DNA of 64,000 bases from NCBI GenBank assembly GCA_024709485.1, contig JANJWO010000058.1, positions 1-64,000 of the forward strand, given 5' to 3'. The notes under the pieces were generated by a model. The model did not search any database, had not been told where the DNA came from, and saw only the letters and a list, made by a program, of their open reading frames with translations. This DNA comes from Hydrogenophilaceae bacterium (lineage in GTDB: Bacteria; Pseudomonadota; Gammaproteobacteria; Burkholderiales; Thiobacillaceae). Shown piece after piece: positions 43,019 to 52,323 of this stretch (within the stretch, counting starts at the first letter, position 1; every line of letters begins with the position of its first letter). The position numbers were made by a program, and so were the translations under genes.

Positions 43019-43715
43019 ACCCCACCTTCGGTTGGTCGTTTTGCATGATTCTAGACACAACCCATGTCAAATTGGAGTCGAAACTTAATGTATTACTTGA
43101 AGTCCCTGCCGGTCTGTTGCCTATTTGACACACCTCCGCCGCCATGTGGCGGCCCGCCAGCTCCAGATTCAGGAACTGCCTGGCCGCCTGCGCGACCCGC
43201 TCCGCGACCGCCCCCAGAAGCAGCACGTGCGCGGGCGAATGCGAGACCGCCAGCCCCTTGACCAGCGCATAGCCCGCCTCGGCATCGCGTTTTCCCAGCA
43301 GAACGATCAGGGTTTGCGCAGCGCTCGGGACGAGCGGCGCCTCGCTCGCGCTGAACCGCCGGCCGGCGAAGAGCAGGCAATCGCACGCCCGGCTTTGCGC
43401 GGCCGCGTCCGTCAGCGCAGCCTCTCCGGCCAGCGCACCGGGCGCGTGGATCACCCCGTAGGCGCCGGCCTGGATGACCTGCGGCGCCAGCGGCAAGCTT
43501 GCGCGCCAAGGCCGCAGGGGCAGATAGCCGAGCGCTTGCGCAAGCTCCCCCGCGCCCGCCGCCGCCAGCCATACCCGCCTTTCCGTCTTCGCCCAGGCGG
43601 CGGCCAGCGCCAGCGCGAAGCCTTGGCTGGGCGGCGCGGAGGGGCCCGCCAGCACGCTGGCGACGCGCATCGCCTCGCCGGAAAACAGCCTCTGCAACCC
43701 CCCTGCCTGGTGCAT
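42978..43715 (-). CDS. FlhG/FleN-like protein without a P-loop
   Basis: A 245-residue protein from ATG 43715, 1 nt after the flhF stop. Position between flhF and fliA and the overall MinD-like length and strand pattern (VASVLAGPSAPPSQGFALAL, CDCLLFAGRRF, TLIVLLGKRDAEAGYALVKG, HVLLLGAVAERVAQAARQFL) point to FlhG. The Walker A motif (GKGGVGKT in true FlhG) is absent; the loop reads GPSAPPSQG. The amphipathic membrane-targeting tail is not evident either. It is probably a divergent, ATP-independent FlhG homologue. A pseudogene is less likely because the frame is intact and coupled at both ends. Confidence 0.7.
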   Translation of the reverse strand: MHQAGGLQRLFSGEAMRVASVLAGPSAPPSQGFALALAAAWAKTERRVWLAAAGAGELAQALGYLPLRPWRASLPLAPQVIQAGAYGVIHAPGALAGEAALTDAAAQSRACDCLLFAGRRFSASEAPLVPSAAQTLIVLLGKRDAEAGYALVKGLAVSHSPAHVLLLGAVAERVAQAARQFLNLELAGRHMAAEVCQIGNRPAGTSSNTLSFDSNLTWVVSRIMQNDQPKVGYGGGSKRAEEVYE

Positions 43716-43716
43716 G

Positions 43717-44838
43717 CTATCCCGCGTTGCGCCGCGATTCCAGCTCGGCTTCCATGCCGGCGTAGGCCGCCCAGTCCTCTTCCCGCATGGCGAAGCCGTC
43801 GGCTTCGCGGGCGCGCAGGGCGCGGTCCACGAGGTAGCTGGCATGGGCGGCGTGAATGTCCTCAGGCACCCGCTGCCCCGTTGCCAGGCAAGCCAGTTCC
43901 AGGCGGTAGCGCATCAGGCAATCCAGCACCGCCCCGCACGCGCCGCCTTCGTCGAGCTTGGTGAGGATGACGCCCTTCCAGCCGCGATGGCGCGCGATCA
44001 GGCGCTCCGCCAGGCCGCCCTGGGTGGACGCCGACAGGGTCAGCAGGCAGGCGGCGCCGGCCTGGCGCAGCGCTGCGAGCTGCGCGGCAAAACGCTCGTC
44101 ATCGGGCGCGAAGCCGGCGCTGTCCACCATGACGCAGGCCTTGTCCCTAAGATTCGCAAGCGCTTCGCCCAGCCGGCCAATTTCCTCGAGGCCCACGAAG
44201 TCCACGCCCATCATGCCGGCATAGGCTTGAAGCTGCTGCTGCGCGCCGACGCGATAGGCGTCGGCCGAAACCAGTGCGACACTTTGCGGCCCATGCCGCA
44301 AGGCGGCCGTGGCCGCGAGCTTGGCGAGCGTGGTGGTCTTGCCGTGGCCGGTGGGGCCGGCCAGCGCCCAGACGCCGGGCTTGAGCCCGGGCATGTCGGC
44401 GGGCGCCGCTGCGCGCAGGTTGCGGATCAGCACCTGGCGCATCCAGGCATCGGCCTGCGCGGCCGAATGCTGCTTCGGCAGGCCCGCCGCCAGCTGGCGC
44501 GCCAGCTTGGGGCTGAAACCGGCGGCAAGCATTTTTTGCAGCACCTGGACACGCACGGGATGGCGGCGCTTTTCCATGGACCAGGCAAAGCCGGCCAGTT
44601 GGTTCTGCAGCAGCGCGCGCAGCCGCGACAGCTCGCGCCAGATCAGCCGGCCGCCGTCGTCGCGCCCGTCCGCGCCCGCCTCGCCCGGTTCTTCCAGCCC
44701 GTCGTGGCGGCCTGCCATGAACTCGACGCCCGCCGCGGTCTTGCGCGAGGAAACCACGACCGCGTCGGGTCCGAGTTCCCGGCGTATGCGTTCCAGCCCG
44801 GTGCGCGCATCAGGCGCCAGAAACCTGCGCAGCTTCAT
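43717..44838 (-). CDS. flhF: Flagellar biosynthesis GTPase FlhF
   Basis: A 373-residue SRP-type GTPase that places the polar flagellum. The ATG at 44838 has GAGGAAG upstream and lies 29 nt inside the end of flhA. The N-terminal part is MKLRRFLAPDARTGLERIRR and VVVSSRKTAAGVEFMAGR; the NG domain has P-loop GPTGHGKTTTLAKLA, VSADAYRVGAQQQLQAYAGM, VMVDSAGFAPDDERFAAQL and the guanine-specificity motif ILTKLDEGGACGAV. The G3 region has DSAG for the usual DTAG. It is normal in length. Confidence 0.93.
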   Translation of the reverse strand: MKLRRFLAPDARTGLERIRRELGPDAVVVSSRKTAAGVEFMAGRHDGLEEPGEAGADGRDDGGRLIWRELSRLRALLQNQLAGFAWSMEKRRHPVRVQVLQKMLAAGFSPKLARQLAAGLPKQHSAAQADAWMRQVLIRNLRAAAPADMPGLKPGVWALAGPTGHGKTTTLAKLAATAALRHGPQSVALVSADAYRVGAQQQLQAYAGMMGVDFVGLEEIGRLGEALANLRDKACVMVDSAGFAPDDERFAAQLAALRQAGAACLLTLSASTQGGLAERLIARHRGWKGVILTKLDEGGACGAVLDCLMRYRLELACLATGQRVPEDIHAAHASYLVDRALRAREADGFAMREEDWAAYAGMEAELESRRNAG

Positions 44839-46909
44839 GCTCCCGCTCTTCCTCCATGCCCAACAGGGTCGTGATCTGCAAAGACTTGTCGGCCGGGATC
44901 TCCGCATACGACAGCACCGGCAGCCCGGTGCGGCGCAGCATCCTCGACAATGGCGCGCGCAGCGCCGGCGCGGCCAGCACAACCTGCGTCCCGCCCCGCT
45001 GCGCCTGCCGGCCCATGGCGCGCTCGGCCAAAAGCGGCAGCGTCTCCACCAGCTCCGGCGAGACCATGGCCTCGCCTTCTTCGCCCATCTCGGCGAGCAG
45101 GCGCTCCTCGATTTCGGGCGCCAGCCCGATTACATACAAGGTCTCGGCGCCCTCGAACAGGCGATCGACGATATGCCTGCCCAGCGCGGCGCGCACGGTT
45201 TCGGTTAGCTCGTCGATATCCTGGCTGCGGCTCGCGCGCGCGGCGAGGCTCTCCAGGATGCTGCGGGTGTCGCGGATGGATACGCCCTCGGCAAGCAGGT
45301 TCTGCAGGATCGCCTGTACCGCCGTCAGCGGCAGCAGGCGCGGCGTGACTTCCTCCACCAGCCCCGGCGTGGCCGCATTCACGCTGTCGAGCAATTGCTG
45401 GATTTCGGCGCGGCCCAGCAGGTCGCCCGCGCGCGCGCGGTAGACCGATTCGACATGGCGGGCGATGGCGTGGCCGGCGTCGATCACCTGATAGCCGCGC
45501 ATCAGCGCGCGCTCGCGCTCGTCGGCCCCGATCCAGATGCCGGTCGCGCCGGTCAGAGGATCGATGCCGGGCTCGCCCTTGAGCTTGCCCATCATGTCGG
45601 AGGTTTCGATCGCGAGCAGCATTTCCGGGTAGGCCTCGCCGCTGGCCGCCTCCACGCCCTTGAGGCTGATGCGGTAGCGGGTCGGCCTGAGCTCCATGTT
45701 GTCGCGCACCCGGATCGGCGGGACGACCAGGCCCATCTCCAGCGCGAAGCGCAGGCGGCCTTCGGTGATGAGCTTGAGCGCCTGGCCGCCCTGCCTGCGA
45801 TCCAGCAGCGGGATCAGGCGGTAGCCGACCTCCAGCCCCAGCACGTCGACCGGCGGCAGGTCGGCCCAGCTCAGTTCGGTGGGCGCCTCGGCCTCCTCCT
45901 CTTCGAGCTCCGGTTCCAGCACTTCGCGGCCGCGCTGGCGCTGATCGACGAAATAAGCGGTGGCCGCGAGGATCGCCGCCAGCAGCAGGAAGGCGGCATG
46001 TGGCATGCCGGGGATGACGCCCAGCACCGCCAGCACCGAGGCGGCCACGTACAGGATCTGCGGGCGGCCGAAGAGCTGCGCCACGAATTCGCGGTTGAGG
46101 TCCTGTTCGTTGGACGTACGCGACACCACGATGCCGGCCGCGGTGGAAATCACCAGCGCCGGAATCTGCGCCACCAGGCCGTCGCCCACGGTCAGCAAGG
46201 CGTAGCGGTCGAGCGCCTCGGCCAGCCCCATGCCGTGCTGGAACACGCCCACGGCGATGCCGCCGACCAGGTTGATGGCGAGGATGATGAGTGCGGCGAC
46301 GGCATCGCCGCGCACGAACTTGGAGGCGCCGTCCATGGCGCCGTAGAAATCCGACTCGCGCGCGATTTCGGCGCGCTGCCGGCGCGCTTCCTGCTCGCCG
46401 ATGGCGCCGGCATTGAGGTCGGCGTCGATGGCGAACTGCTTGCCCGGCATCGCGTCGAGCGTGAAGCGCGCCGCCACCTCGGCGATGCGCCCGGCGCCGC
46501 GCGTGATGACGATGAAATTGATGATGATCAGGATCACGAACACCACCAGGCCCACGGTGTAATTGCCGGCGACGAGAAAATTGCCGAAGGACTCGATCAC
46601 CTTGCCGGCCGAGTCCGTGCCGGTATGCCCCTGAATGAGGATGATGCGGGTGGAGGCCACATTGAGCGCGAGCCGCAGCAGCGTCGTCACCAGCAGCACG
46701 GTGGGAAACACGGAAAAATCCAGCGGCCGGCTGGCGTTCAGGCTCACCAACAGCACGATCACCGCCAGCGCGATGTTGAACGTGAACAGCATGTCGAGCA
46801 TGAAGGTGGGCAGCGGCAGCACCATCATGGCCAGGATCAGGAGCACCAGCACGGTGCCGGCCAGATGCACCAGACCGCGTCCGCGCGGCGCCACCGCCAT
46901 GGCGCTCAT
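44810..46909 (-). CDS. flhA: Flagellar type III export protein FlhA
   Basis: A 699-residue export-gate protein. Eight hydrophobic helices fill residues 1-320 (TVLVLLILAMMVLPLPTFML onward). The conserved cytoplasmic loop is GRIAEVAARFTLDAMPGKQF and AIDADLNAGAIGEQEARRQR, and the large cytoplasmic domain begins near LGLEVGYRLIPLLDRRQGG and LLPLTAVQAILQNLLAEGVS. All parts appear intact. The ATG overlaps the flhB stop (ATGA at 46909-46906). Confidence 0.96.
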   Translation of the reverse strand: MSAMAVAPRGRGLVHLAGTVLVLLILAMMVLPLPTFMLDMLFTFNIALAVIVLLVSLNASRPLDFSVFPTVLLVTTLLRLALNVASTRIILIQGHTGTDSAGKVIESFGNFLVAGNYTVGLVVFVILIIINFIVITRGAGRIAEVAARFTLDAMPGKQFAIDADLNAGAIGEQEARRQRAEIARESDFYGAMDGASKFVRGDAVAALIILAINLVGGIAVGVFQHGMGLAEALDRYALLTVGDGLVAQIPALVISTAAGIVVSRTSNEQDLNREFVAQLFGRPQILYVAASVLAVLGVIPGMPHAAFLLLAAILAATAYFVDQRQRGREVLEPELEEEEAEAPTELSWADLPPVDVLGLEVGYRLIPLLDRRQGGQALKLITEGRLRFALEMGLVVPPIRVRDNMELRPTRYRISLKGVEAASGEAYPEMLLAIETSDMMGKLKGEPGIDPLTGATGIWIGADERERALMRGYQVIDAGHAIARHVESVYRARAGDLLGRAEIQQLLDSVNAATPGLVEEVTPRLLPLTAVQAILQNLLAEGVSIRDTRSILESLAARASRSQDIDELTETVRAALGRHIVDRLFEGAETLYVIGLAPEIEERLLAEMGEEGEAMVSPELVETLPLLAERAMGRQAQRGGTQVVLAAPALRAPLSRMLRRTGLPVLSYAEIPADKSLQITTLLGMEEEREHEAAQVSGA

Positions 46910-47661
46910 TCACCGTCCCCCTGGCGCATGCCCTGGCGGCGCGCCCGCAGGCGCGCCTTGAGTTCGGGACTGCCCTCCCCCTCGCGCGCCTCGGCCAGCG
47001 CCTCGGCGCGGGTCATGGCCAGGCCCCTGAGATGGCGCCACCATTGCCAGGGCGCATCGAACAGCGCCGCCAGCAGCACGGCGGCCAACAGCAGCAGCAG
47101 GCCCTCGGCGAGCACGCCGCCCGCCACCGCAACGGCCTGCGCCAGCGGCAACGCCGGCAGGCCGGCCAGGGTCTGCAGATTCATGCGATAGCAGACGAAC
47201 AGCAGCAGCGCCAGCGCGGCGATTTTCAGAACGGCCTTGAAGCCGTCGAACAAGCCGCCTGAGGAGAACGGGCGCGCGAACACGGGCCAGGGGTTCAGCC
47301 GTTCGCCGCGGAAGCGCGCGACCAGCGGCGCGAACACCCAGCCGGACAGCAGCAGCGGCGCGAGCAGCGCGACCAGAAACAAGGCCAGCAGAAAAGGCAG
47401 GATTTCGACGGCGCTCTGCCGCACCAGTGAAAAGGCGGACTCGGGCGCCAGTTGCGCGACCTGGGCGAAATGCCCGGAAAAGATTTGCCGCAGGCGGTCA
47501 AAGAGCTGCGCGCCCCACACCGCCAGGCCGACGGCCATCGTCCCCAAAACCAGCAGCGCGGACAACTCCGCCGAGCGTGGAACGCGCCCCTCCGCCCTGG
47601 CTTGCGCCAGGCGCTGTTCGCTGGCCGGCTCGGTACGGGAATAATCGCTTTCCTCAGCCAT
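46906..47661 (-). CDS. flhB: FlhB-like export protein truncated before the NPTH autocleavage domain
   Basis: A 251-residue protein; the ATG at 47661 has AGGGGGAG upstream. FlhB features are present: N-terminal SEQRLAQARAEGRVPRSAEL, four hydrophobic regions (ALLVLGTMAVGLAVWGAQLF, LPFLLALFLVALLAPLLLSG, IAALALLLFVCY, LLLLLAAVLLAALF) and the juxtamembrane MTRAEALAEAREGEGSPELK. It stops at RLRARRQGMRQGDGE, where normal FlhB (about 350-380 residues) continues into the NPTH self-cleaving switch domain. The stop is coupled to flhA by ATGA, so no missing piece lies between them. Substrate switching must depend on another gene or be lost. Confidence 0.85.
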   Translation of the reverse strand: MAEESDYSRTEPASEQRLAQARAEGRVPRSAELSALLVLGTMAVGLAVWGAQLFDRLRQIFSGHFAQVAQLAPESAFSLVRQSAVEILPFLLALFLVALLAPLLLSGWVFAPLVARFRGERLNPWPVFARPFSSGGLFDGFKAVLKIAALALLLFVCYRMNLQTLAGLPALPLAQAVAVAGGVLAEGLLLLLAAVLLAALFDAPWQWWRHLRGLAMTRAEALAEAREGEGSPELKARLRARRQGMRQGDGE

Positions 47662-48101
47662 GCTCCCCCTCAACATTCAGGCGAGTTTAGCACGCCAGAC
47701 CGGCTTTCCTGCGGGCTTGCGCCCAAAACCATGCCTCCTCCGGGGTCGAAAAAACCTCGAACCTGATCGTGCGACAGCGTATGCTTTGCGCTGGATCGAC
47801 GAACCGTCTGCACGGATGGCTGACATGCTCCGCAACAACCGGAAAAAGCTCAGGATTGGCGCCGCCGGGCGGGCGCATTTCCCCCCCGCGTTTTTCCCCC
47901 CGCCCACCCTGGGCGGCGCGCCCTTGCCGGCCTTGCGCGCGGCGGGCCGGGGCCGCTCCTGATGCCGCTTGCCGCCGCAGACTTGAGCATTGCAGGCTTG
48001 ATCCCATGTTCATCAGGCGGCGCGAAGCGCCGTTTGATGGACAATCCAGCTTACTCACTCCCGCCGGGACGGTTCCCGGCCTTTACCGAAAGGCTTTACG
48101 C
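47662..48101. other. Divergent intergenic region between flhB and nnrS
   Basis: About 440 bases. It should contain the start of the flagellar cluster transcript; a TAAACT -10-like element lies about 30 nt upstream of flhB, but no sigma-28 or sigma-54 consensus was found. A possible 63-codon frame is listed separately. No FNR or NsrR palindrome was recognised upstream of nnrS; TTGATCCCATGTTCATCA near 47998 is only half-matching. Confidence 0.45.
47687..47878 (-). CDS. Possible small protein (63 aa)
   Basis: An ATG at 47878 directly follows a GGGGGGGAA stretch. The frame ends with FEVFSTPEEAWFWAQARRKA, which looks coding (STPEEAW-type helix start, aromatic cluster), preceded by HPCRRFVDPAQSIRCRTIR. 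No family is recognised. The start region is proline/glycine-rich and could be fortuitous. It is transcribed towards flhB. Confidence 0.3.
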   Translation of the reverse strand: MRPPGGANPELFPVVAEHVSHPCRRFVDPAQSIRCRTIRFEVFSTPEEAWFWAQARRKAGLAC

Positions 48102-49307
48102 ATGGCGCTGGTTTCGATAGAAGAATCCAAACAAACCTCTCCTTCCAAGGGCTTTGCCCTTTTCGCCCTGGGTTTCCGGCCGTTCTTTCTCTCGGCAGGC
48201 GTCTTCGCGGTGATTTTCATGGGCCTCTGGCTCGCTTCCCTGCAAGGCGCGATCGCGACGCCGGGCGAAATACCGGCGGTCGCCTGGCATGGACACGAAA
48301 TGCTGTTCGGGTATGCCGTTGCCGTCATCGGCGGTTTCCTGCTCACGGCCACGCAGAACTGGACCAGCATTCCCATGCCCAAGGGCGGCCCGCTCGCCGC
48401 CCTGTTCGCGCTCTGGCTGGCGGGACGCGTGCTGCCCTACCTGCCCGTGCCTTACCTCCTTGCCGCTTGCGTCGACCTGCTATTCCTGCCGCTGCTGCTG
48501 GTGGCGGTGCTGCGTCCCGTGCTGCGCGTAAAACAGGTGCGCAATTACGCATTCTCCGTCATGCTGCTGGGGTTGACCGCAGCCAATGCCCTGTTCCAGG
48601 CCGCGGCGCTGGGGCTTGATCCCGCCTACGCCATGGCCGGGCTCAGCCTCGCGCTCTACCTCATCGTGCTGATGATCGTGGTGATGGGCGGACGCGTCAT
48701 CCCCTACTTCATCGAGCGGCGCCTCAACTCGACCACGCAAAAATGGACGGCGGTGGAATGGCTGGCGCCGGCAACGGCGATCGCGCTGCTGGCGGTGCTG
48801 TTCGCCGCCCAGCTGACGCAGGTCGGGCAGGCGCTGCCGGCCCTGCTCGCCGCCGCCGCGGCCATCGTGCACGGCATCCGGCTCGCCGGCTGGCACGACA
48901 AGCGCCTGTGGGGGGTGCCGCTCCTGTGGGTGCTGTACCTGGGCTATGGCTGGCTGGTGGTCGGCTTCGCGCTCGACGCGCTCCACGCCGCCGGATGGGT
49001 GCCGCCTTTCCTGGCGCTGCACGCCTACGCCACCGGCGGCATCGGCGTACTGACCCTGGGCATGATGTCGCGCGTCTCGCTCGGCCACACCGGACGCATG
49101 CTGGAGGCGCCGAGGATCATGCCGTGGGTGTTCGGGCTCATCAATCTCGCGGCCGCAGTCCGGGTATTCGGCCCGCTGCTCCTTCCCGAGCACGTAACCG
49201 TGCTGCACCAGCTTGGCGGCGGCCTGTGGATGGCGTCATTCGCGGTGTTCGTGGCGATATACGGGCCCATGCTCTGGCACAGGCGGGCGGACGGCAAGCC
49301 CGGCTGA
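48102..49307 (+). CDS. nnrS: NnrS family haem-copper membrane protein
   Basis: A 401-residue protein with about 12 transmembrane helices. The ATG at 48102 has AAAGG 8 nt upstream; a much longer frame upstream is rejected. Family motifs include FALFALGFRPFFLSAGVFAV, WHGHEMLFGYAVAVIGGFLL, GGRVIPYFIERRLNS and ALHAYATGGIGVLTLGMMSR, with conserved histidines that bind haem. NnrS protects against nitric oxide stress and often accompanies denitrification. It is convergent with the isc operon. Confidence 0.93.
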   Translation: MALVSIEESKQTSPSKGFALFALGFRPFFLSAGVFAVIFMGLWLASLQGAIATPGEIPAVAWHGHEMLFGYAVAVIGGFLLTATQNWTSIPMPKGGPLAALFALWLAGRVLPYLPVPYLLAACVDLLFLPLLLVAVLRPVLRVKQVRNYAFSVMLLGLTAANALFQAAALGLDPAYAMAGLSLALYLIVLMIVVMGGRVIPYFIERRLNSTTQKWTAVEWLAPATAIALLAVLFAAQLTQVGQALPALLAAAAAIVHGIRLAGWHDKRLWGVPLLWVLYLGYGWLVVGFALDALHAAGWVPPFLALHAYATGGIGVLTLGMMSRVSLGHTGRMLEAPRIMPWVFGLINLAAAVRVFGPLLLPEHVTVLHQLGGGLWMASFAVFVAIYGPMLWHRRADGKPG

Positions 49308-49320
49308 AAGGCGGGGCGTT

Positions 49321-49344
49321 CCCGCGGCGGCCGGCCGCCGCGGG
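49321..49344. terminator. 24-nt perfect palindrome between convergent genes
   Basis: CCCGCGGCGGCC followed directly by its complement, between the stops of nnrS (49307) and iscX (49351). There is no T tract on either side; a bidirectional terminator is the simplest reading. Confidence 0.45.
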
Positions 49345-49350
49345 CGGAAA

Positions 49351-49545
49351 TCAGCCGGCTTCGTCGATCCAGGCCATCTGGATGGCCTCGAGGATTTTCT
49401 CGTTGGAATGGTTGGGGTCGTCGCTGAACCCCGGCAAGGCCATGACCCAGGCGTGCAGGTCGGTGAAGCGGACATACTGCGGGTCCACGTCAGGATGGGC
49501 TTCGCACAGCTCGATGGCAATGTCGTTCACGTCGGTCCATTTCAT
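49351..49545 (-). CDS. iscX: Fe-S assembly protein IscX
   Basis: A 64-residue acidic protein beginning MKWTDVNDIAIELCEAHPDV, with YVRFTDLHAWVMALPGF and NEKILEAIQMAWIDE. The family (YfhJ) binds IscS and iron and tunes the rate of cluster assembly. The ATG at 49545 has AGGAG 8 nt upstream. Last gene of the isc operon. Confidence 0.95.
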   Translation of the reverse strand: MKWTDVNDIAIELCEAHPDVDPQYVRFTDLHAWVMALPGFSDDPNHSNEKILEAIQMAWIDEAG

Positions 49546-49559
49546 GCTGCGTCTCCTGT

Positions 49560-49901
49560 TCAGTGGCCGCCTTCTTTCACCATGTTGATGGTGTATTTGG
49601 GGATTTCGACGACGAGGTCGGCATCGGCCACTTTCGCCTGGCAGGAAAGGCGCGAGTTGGGCTCCAGCCCCCAGGCCTTGTCGAGCAGGTCGTCCTCCTT
49701 CTCTTCCGAGGGTTCGAGCGAGTCGAAGCCTTCGCGCACGATCACGTGGCAGGTGGTGCAGGCGCAGGATTTCTCGCAGGCGTGCTCGATCTCGATGCCG
49801 TTGGTGAGCAGGGTGTCGCAGATGGTCTCGCCGCTCCTGGCTTCGATGACCGCGCCTTCCGGGCACAGCTCGACATGCGGCAATACGATGAGTTGGGGCA
49901 T
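49560..49901 (-). CDS. fdx: 2Fe-2S ferredoxin of the ISC system
   Basis: A 113-residue adrenodoxin-type ferredoxin. The cluster is bound by the cysteines in [16 protein letters not shown] (C-x5-C-x2-C) and one in [14 protein letters not shown]. It supplies electrons to IscS/IscU during cluster assembly. It lies between hscA and iscX. Confidence 0.96.
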   Translation of the reverse strand: MPQLIVLPHVELCPEGAVIEARSGETICDTLLTNGIEIEHACEKSCACTTCHVIVREGFDSLEPSEEKEDDLLDKAWGLEPNSRLSCQAKVADADLVVEIPKYTINMVKEGGH

Positions 49902-49919
49902 AGAAATAAGGGCTATTCG

Positions 49920-51791
49920 TTACAGGGAGAGTTCGTCCAGCTTGTGTCCGCGCAGGGCCTTTTTCACGCCCGCATCCATGCGGCGCGCCGCAAACTCCGA
50001 GGTGGCCTGATTCAGCGCCTCCACCGTCCGCTTGATGGCATGGTGGTCGGCGCCCGCCATGGCGGCCTCGAGTTCGGCGATGTTCTCCTCGATGGCGGCG
50101 CGTTCGTCCGCAGCGAGCAGCGCCTCGCCGTCCAGCGCGAGCGCGGCGCGGGTGGCTTCGATCAGGCCCCTGCCTTCGACGCGCTGCTCGTTCAGCGCGC
50201 GCGCCTTCATGTCCTGCTCGGCATGCGCGTTGGCGTCCTGCAGCATGCCGGCGATTTCATCGTCCGACAGGCCGTAGGACGGCTTCACCGTGATCGCCGC
50301 CTCGACGCCGCTGGTCTGCTCGCGCGCGGAAACCGACAGCAGTCCGTCGGCGTCCACCTGGAAGGTGACGCGGATGCGCGCCGCGCCCGCCACCATGGGC
50401 GGAATGCCGCGCAGTTCGAACTTGGCGAGCGAGCGGCAGTCGGAGACCAGCTCGCGCTCGCCCTGCACGACGTGGAAGCTCATCGCCGTCTGGCCGTCCT
50501 TGAAGGTGGTGAACTCCTGTGCGCGCGCGGCGGGGATGGTGGTGTTGCGCGGGATGACTTTCTCCACCAGGGCGCCCATGGTTTCCAGGCCCAGCGACAG
50601 CGGAATCACGTCGAGCAGCAGCCAGTCGTCGTCCTGCGCGCGGTTGCCGGCCAGCACGTCGGCCTGCATGGCCGCGCCCAGCGACACCACCTGATCGGGA
50701 TCGAGATTGGTGAGCGGCGTCTGGCCGAAGAATTCGCCCACCGCATGGCGGATGCAGGGCATGCGCGTGGCGCCGCCCACCATCACCACGCCCTTGACGT
50801 CTTCCGGTGCGAGGCCGGCGTCGCGCAGCGCCCTGCGCGTGGGCGCCAGGGTCTTGTTGACCAGGGTGGCGCTGATCTCGTTGAACACCGCGCTGGTGAG
50901 GTTGAGGTCCACCAGTTCGCCGGTGGACAGGAGCGCGGTGATGCGCGCCTCGTCATGCTCGGTCAGCTGCTCCTTGGCGGCGCGCGCGCGCGTCAGCAGC
51001 AGGCGCGTGTCTTTTGCATTCAAAGGAGTGAGGTGCGACTGCTCGACGATCCAGCAGAACACGCGCTGGTCGAAATCATCGCCGCCCAGCGCCGAGTCGC
51101 CATTGGTGGCCAGCACCTCGAACACGCCGCGCGTGAGCCTGAGTATGGAGATGTCGAACGTGCCGCCGCCAAGGTCGTACACGGCATAGACGCCTTCCGC
51201 TGCATTGTCGAGGCCGTAGGCGATGGCGGCCGCGGTGGGCTCGTTCAGGAGGCGCAGCACATTGAGGCCGGCGAGCCGCGCCGCGTCCTTGGTCGCCTGG
51301 CGCTGGGCGTCGTCGAAATAGGCCGGCACCGTGATCACCGCGCCGACCAGCTCGCCGCCGAGCGCCCGCTCGGCGCGGTCGCGCAAAGCCTTGAGGATTT
51401 CGGCGGAGACCTCGACCGGGCTCTTGGCTCCGGCCGCGGTCGCGAGCTGCACCATGCCCGGCGCATCGACGAACTTGTAGGGATGGCGGCCGGGATCGCC
51501 GAGATCGGCAAGCCCGCGCCCCATGAAGCGCTTGACGGAAACGATGGTGTTGTGCGGATCCTCGTTCTGCCGCGCCTGCGCGTCGTACCCCACATCGATC
51601 CTGCCGTCGGCGCGATAGCGCACCACCGAAGGCAGCAGCGCGCGGCCGCGCTCGTCGTCCAGCACCCGCGCCAGCCCGGATTGCACCGAGGCCACCAGCG
51701 AGTTGGTGGTGCCAAGATCGATGCCGATCGCCAGCCGATGCTGGTGCGGCGCGGCGGACATGCCGGGTTCGGAAATTTGCAGCAGGGCCAT
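49920..51791 (-). CDS. hscA: Hsp70-type chaperone HscA
   Basis: A 623-residue specialised Hsp70 that releases clusters from IscU. The nucleotide-binding domain has [46 protein letters not shown] and [20 protein letters not shown]. The substrate-binding domain begins near [20 protein letters not shown]. It starts 1 nt after hscB ends, and the pair acts on the IscU LPPVK motif. Confidence 0.97.
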   Translation of the reverse strand: MALLQISEPGMSAAPHQHRLAIGIDLGTTNSLVASVQSGLARVLDDERGRALLPSVVRYRADGRIDVGYDAQARQNEDPHNTIVSVKRFMGRGLADLGDPGRHPYKFVDAPGMVQLATAAGAKSPVEVSAEILKALRDRAERALGGELVGAVITVPAYFDDAQRQATKDAARLAGLNVLRLLNEPTAAAIAYGLDNAAEGVYAVYDLGGGTFDISILRLTRGVFEVLATNGDSALGGDDFDQRVFCWIVEQSHLTPLNAKDTRLLLTRARAAKEQLTEHDEARITALLSTGELVDLNLTSAVFNEISATLVNKTLAPTRRALRDAGLAPEDVKGVVMVGGATRMPCIRHAVGEFFGQTPLTNLDPDQVVSLGAAMQADVLAGNRAQDDDWLLLDVIPLSLGLETMGALVEKVIPRNTTIPAARAQEFTTFKDGQTAMSFHVVQGERELVSDCRSLAKFELRGIPPMVAGAARIRVTFQVDADGLLSVSAREQTSGVEAAITVKPSYGLSDDEIAGMLQDANAHAEQDMKARALNEQRVEGRGLIEATRAALALDGEALLAADERAAIEENIAELEAAMAGADHHAIKRTVEALNQATSEFAARRMDAGVKKALRGHKLDELSL

Positions 51792-51792
51792 A

Positions 51793-52323
51793 TCAGGCGT
51801 TTTCTATCTCTTCTTGGGCATCGCCGATCTCCTCGATCAGCTTGTGCATGAACTTCAGCTTGCGCGCCGTGGCGGCGGCGGCCTCGTAATCCTGCCGGTC
51901 GTCAAGCTCGGCCGCGAATTGCTCTTCCATGCGCCGCGCCTCGGCGCGCAGTTCGCGCGTCAGCCTGTCCAGCGCATCGGCGCTGCGCGCCTGGCGCGCA
52001 GCGCCGATGGCCTCGCGCCATTCCATCTGCTGCATGAGGAAGGCCGGCGGAAAGCTGGTGTGCTTCTCGGAAAAGGCCTCGATCCCCTGCAGGTGCAGCA
52101 GATAGGCGCCGCGCGCCAGCGGCTTGCTGAGGGTCCGGAAGGCCTCGTTGACCCGGGTCGCCCACTGCAGCGACAGGCGTTTTTCGCTTTCGCCTGCCGC
52201 CGCGAAGCGGTCCGGGTGCACCTCATTCTGCAGCTTGCGATAGGCGGACTCCAGCTTGTCCGCATCGAGCCGGAAGTGTGCGGGCAGATCGAACAGCTGA
52301 AAGTGGTTGGCGTGAAAATCCAT
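51793..52323 (-). CDS. hscB: J-domain co-chaperone HscB
   Basis: A 176-residue protein with an N-terminal J domain ([37 protein letters not shown] with the HPD tripeptide) and a C-terminal helical domain that binds IscU. It delivers IscU to HscA and stimulates its ATPase. It is separated from iscA by 131 nt, filled by an inverted repeat. Confidence 0.96.
   Translation of the reverse strand: MDFHANHFQLFDLPAHFRLDADKLESAYRKLQNEVHPDRFAAAGESEKRLSLQWATRVNEAFRTLSKPLARGAYLLHLQGIEAFSEKHTSFPPAFLMQQMEWREAIGAARQARSADALDRLTRELRAEARRMEEQFAAELDDRQDYEAAAATARKLKFMHKLIEEIGDAQEEIENA

Noticed and set aside
46906..47661. flhB truncated by a frameshift with the remainder still nearby
   Set aside because: The stop overlaps the flhA start and no FlhB C-terminal sequence (NPTH) appears in any frame of the following 2 kb.
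47990..48020. FNR-type box upstream of nnrS
   Set aside because: TTGAT and ATCA half-sites are present but separated by nine bases instead of four, so it does not fit the consensus.
47769..48101. N-terminal extension of NnrS
   Set aside because: The upstream 111 codons are Arg/Pro/Cys-rich without family similarity. ATG 48102 has a correctly spaced AAAGG and begins the conserved NnrS sequence.
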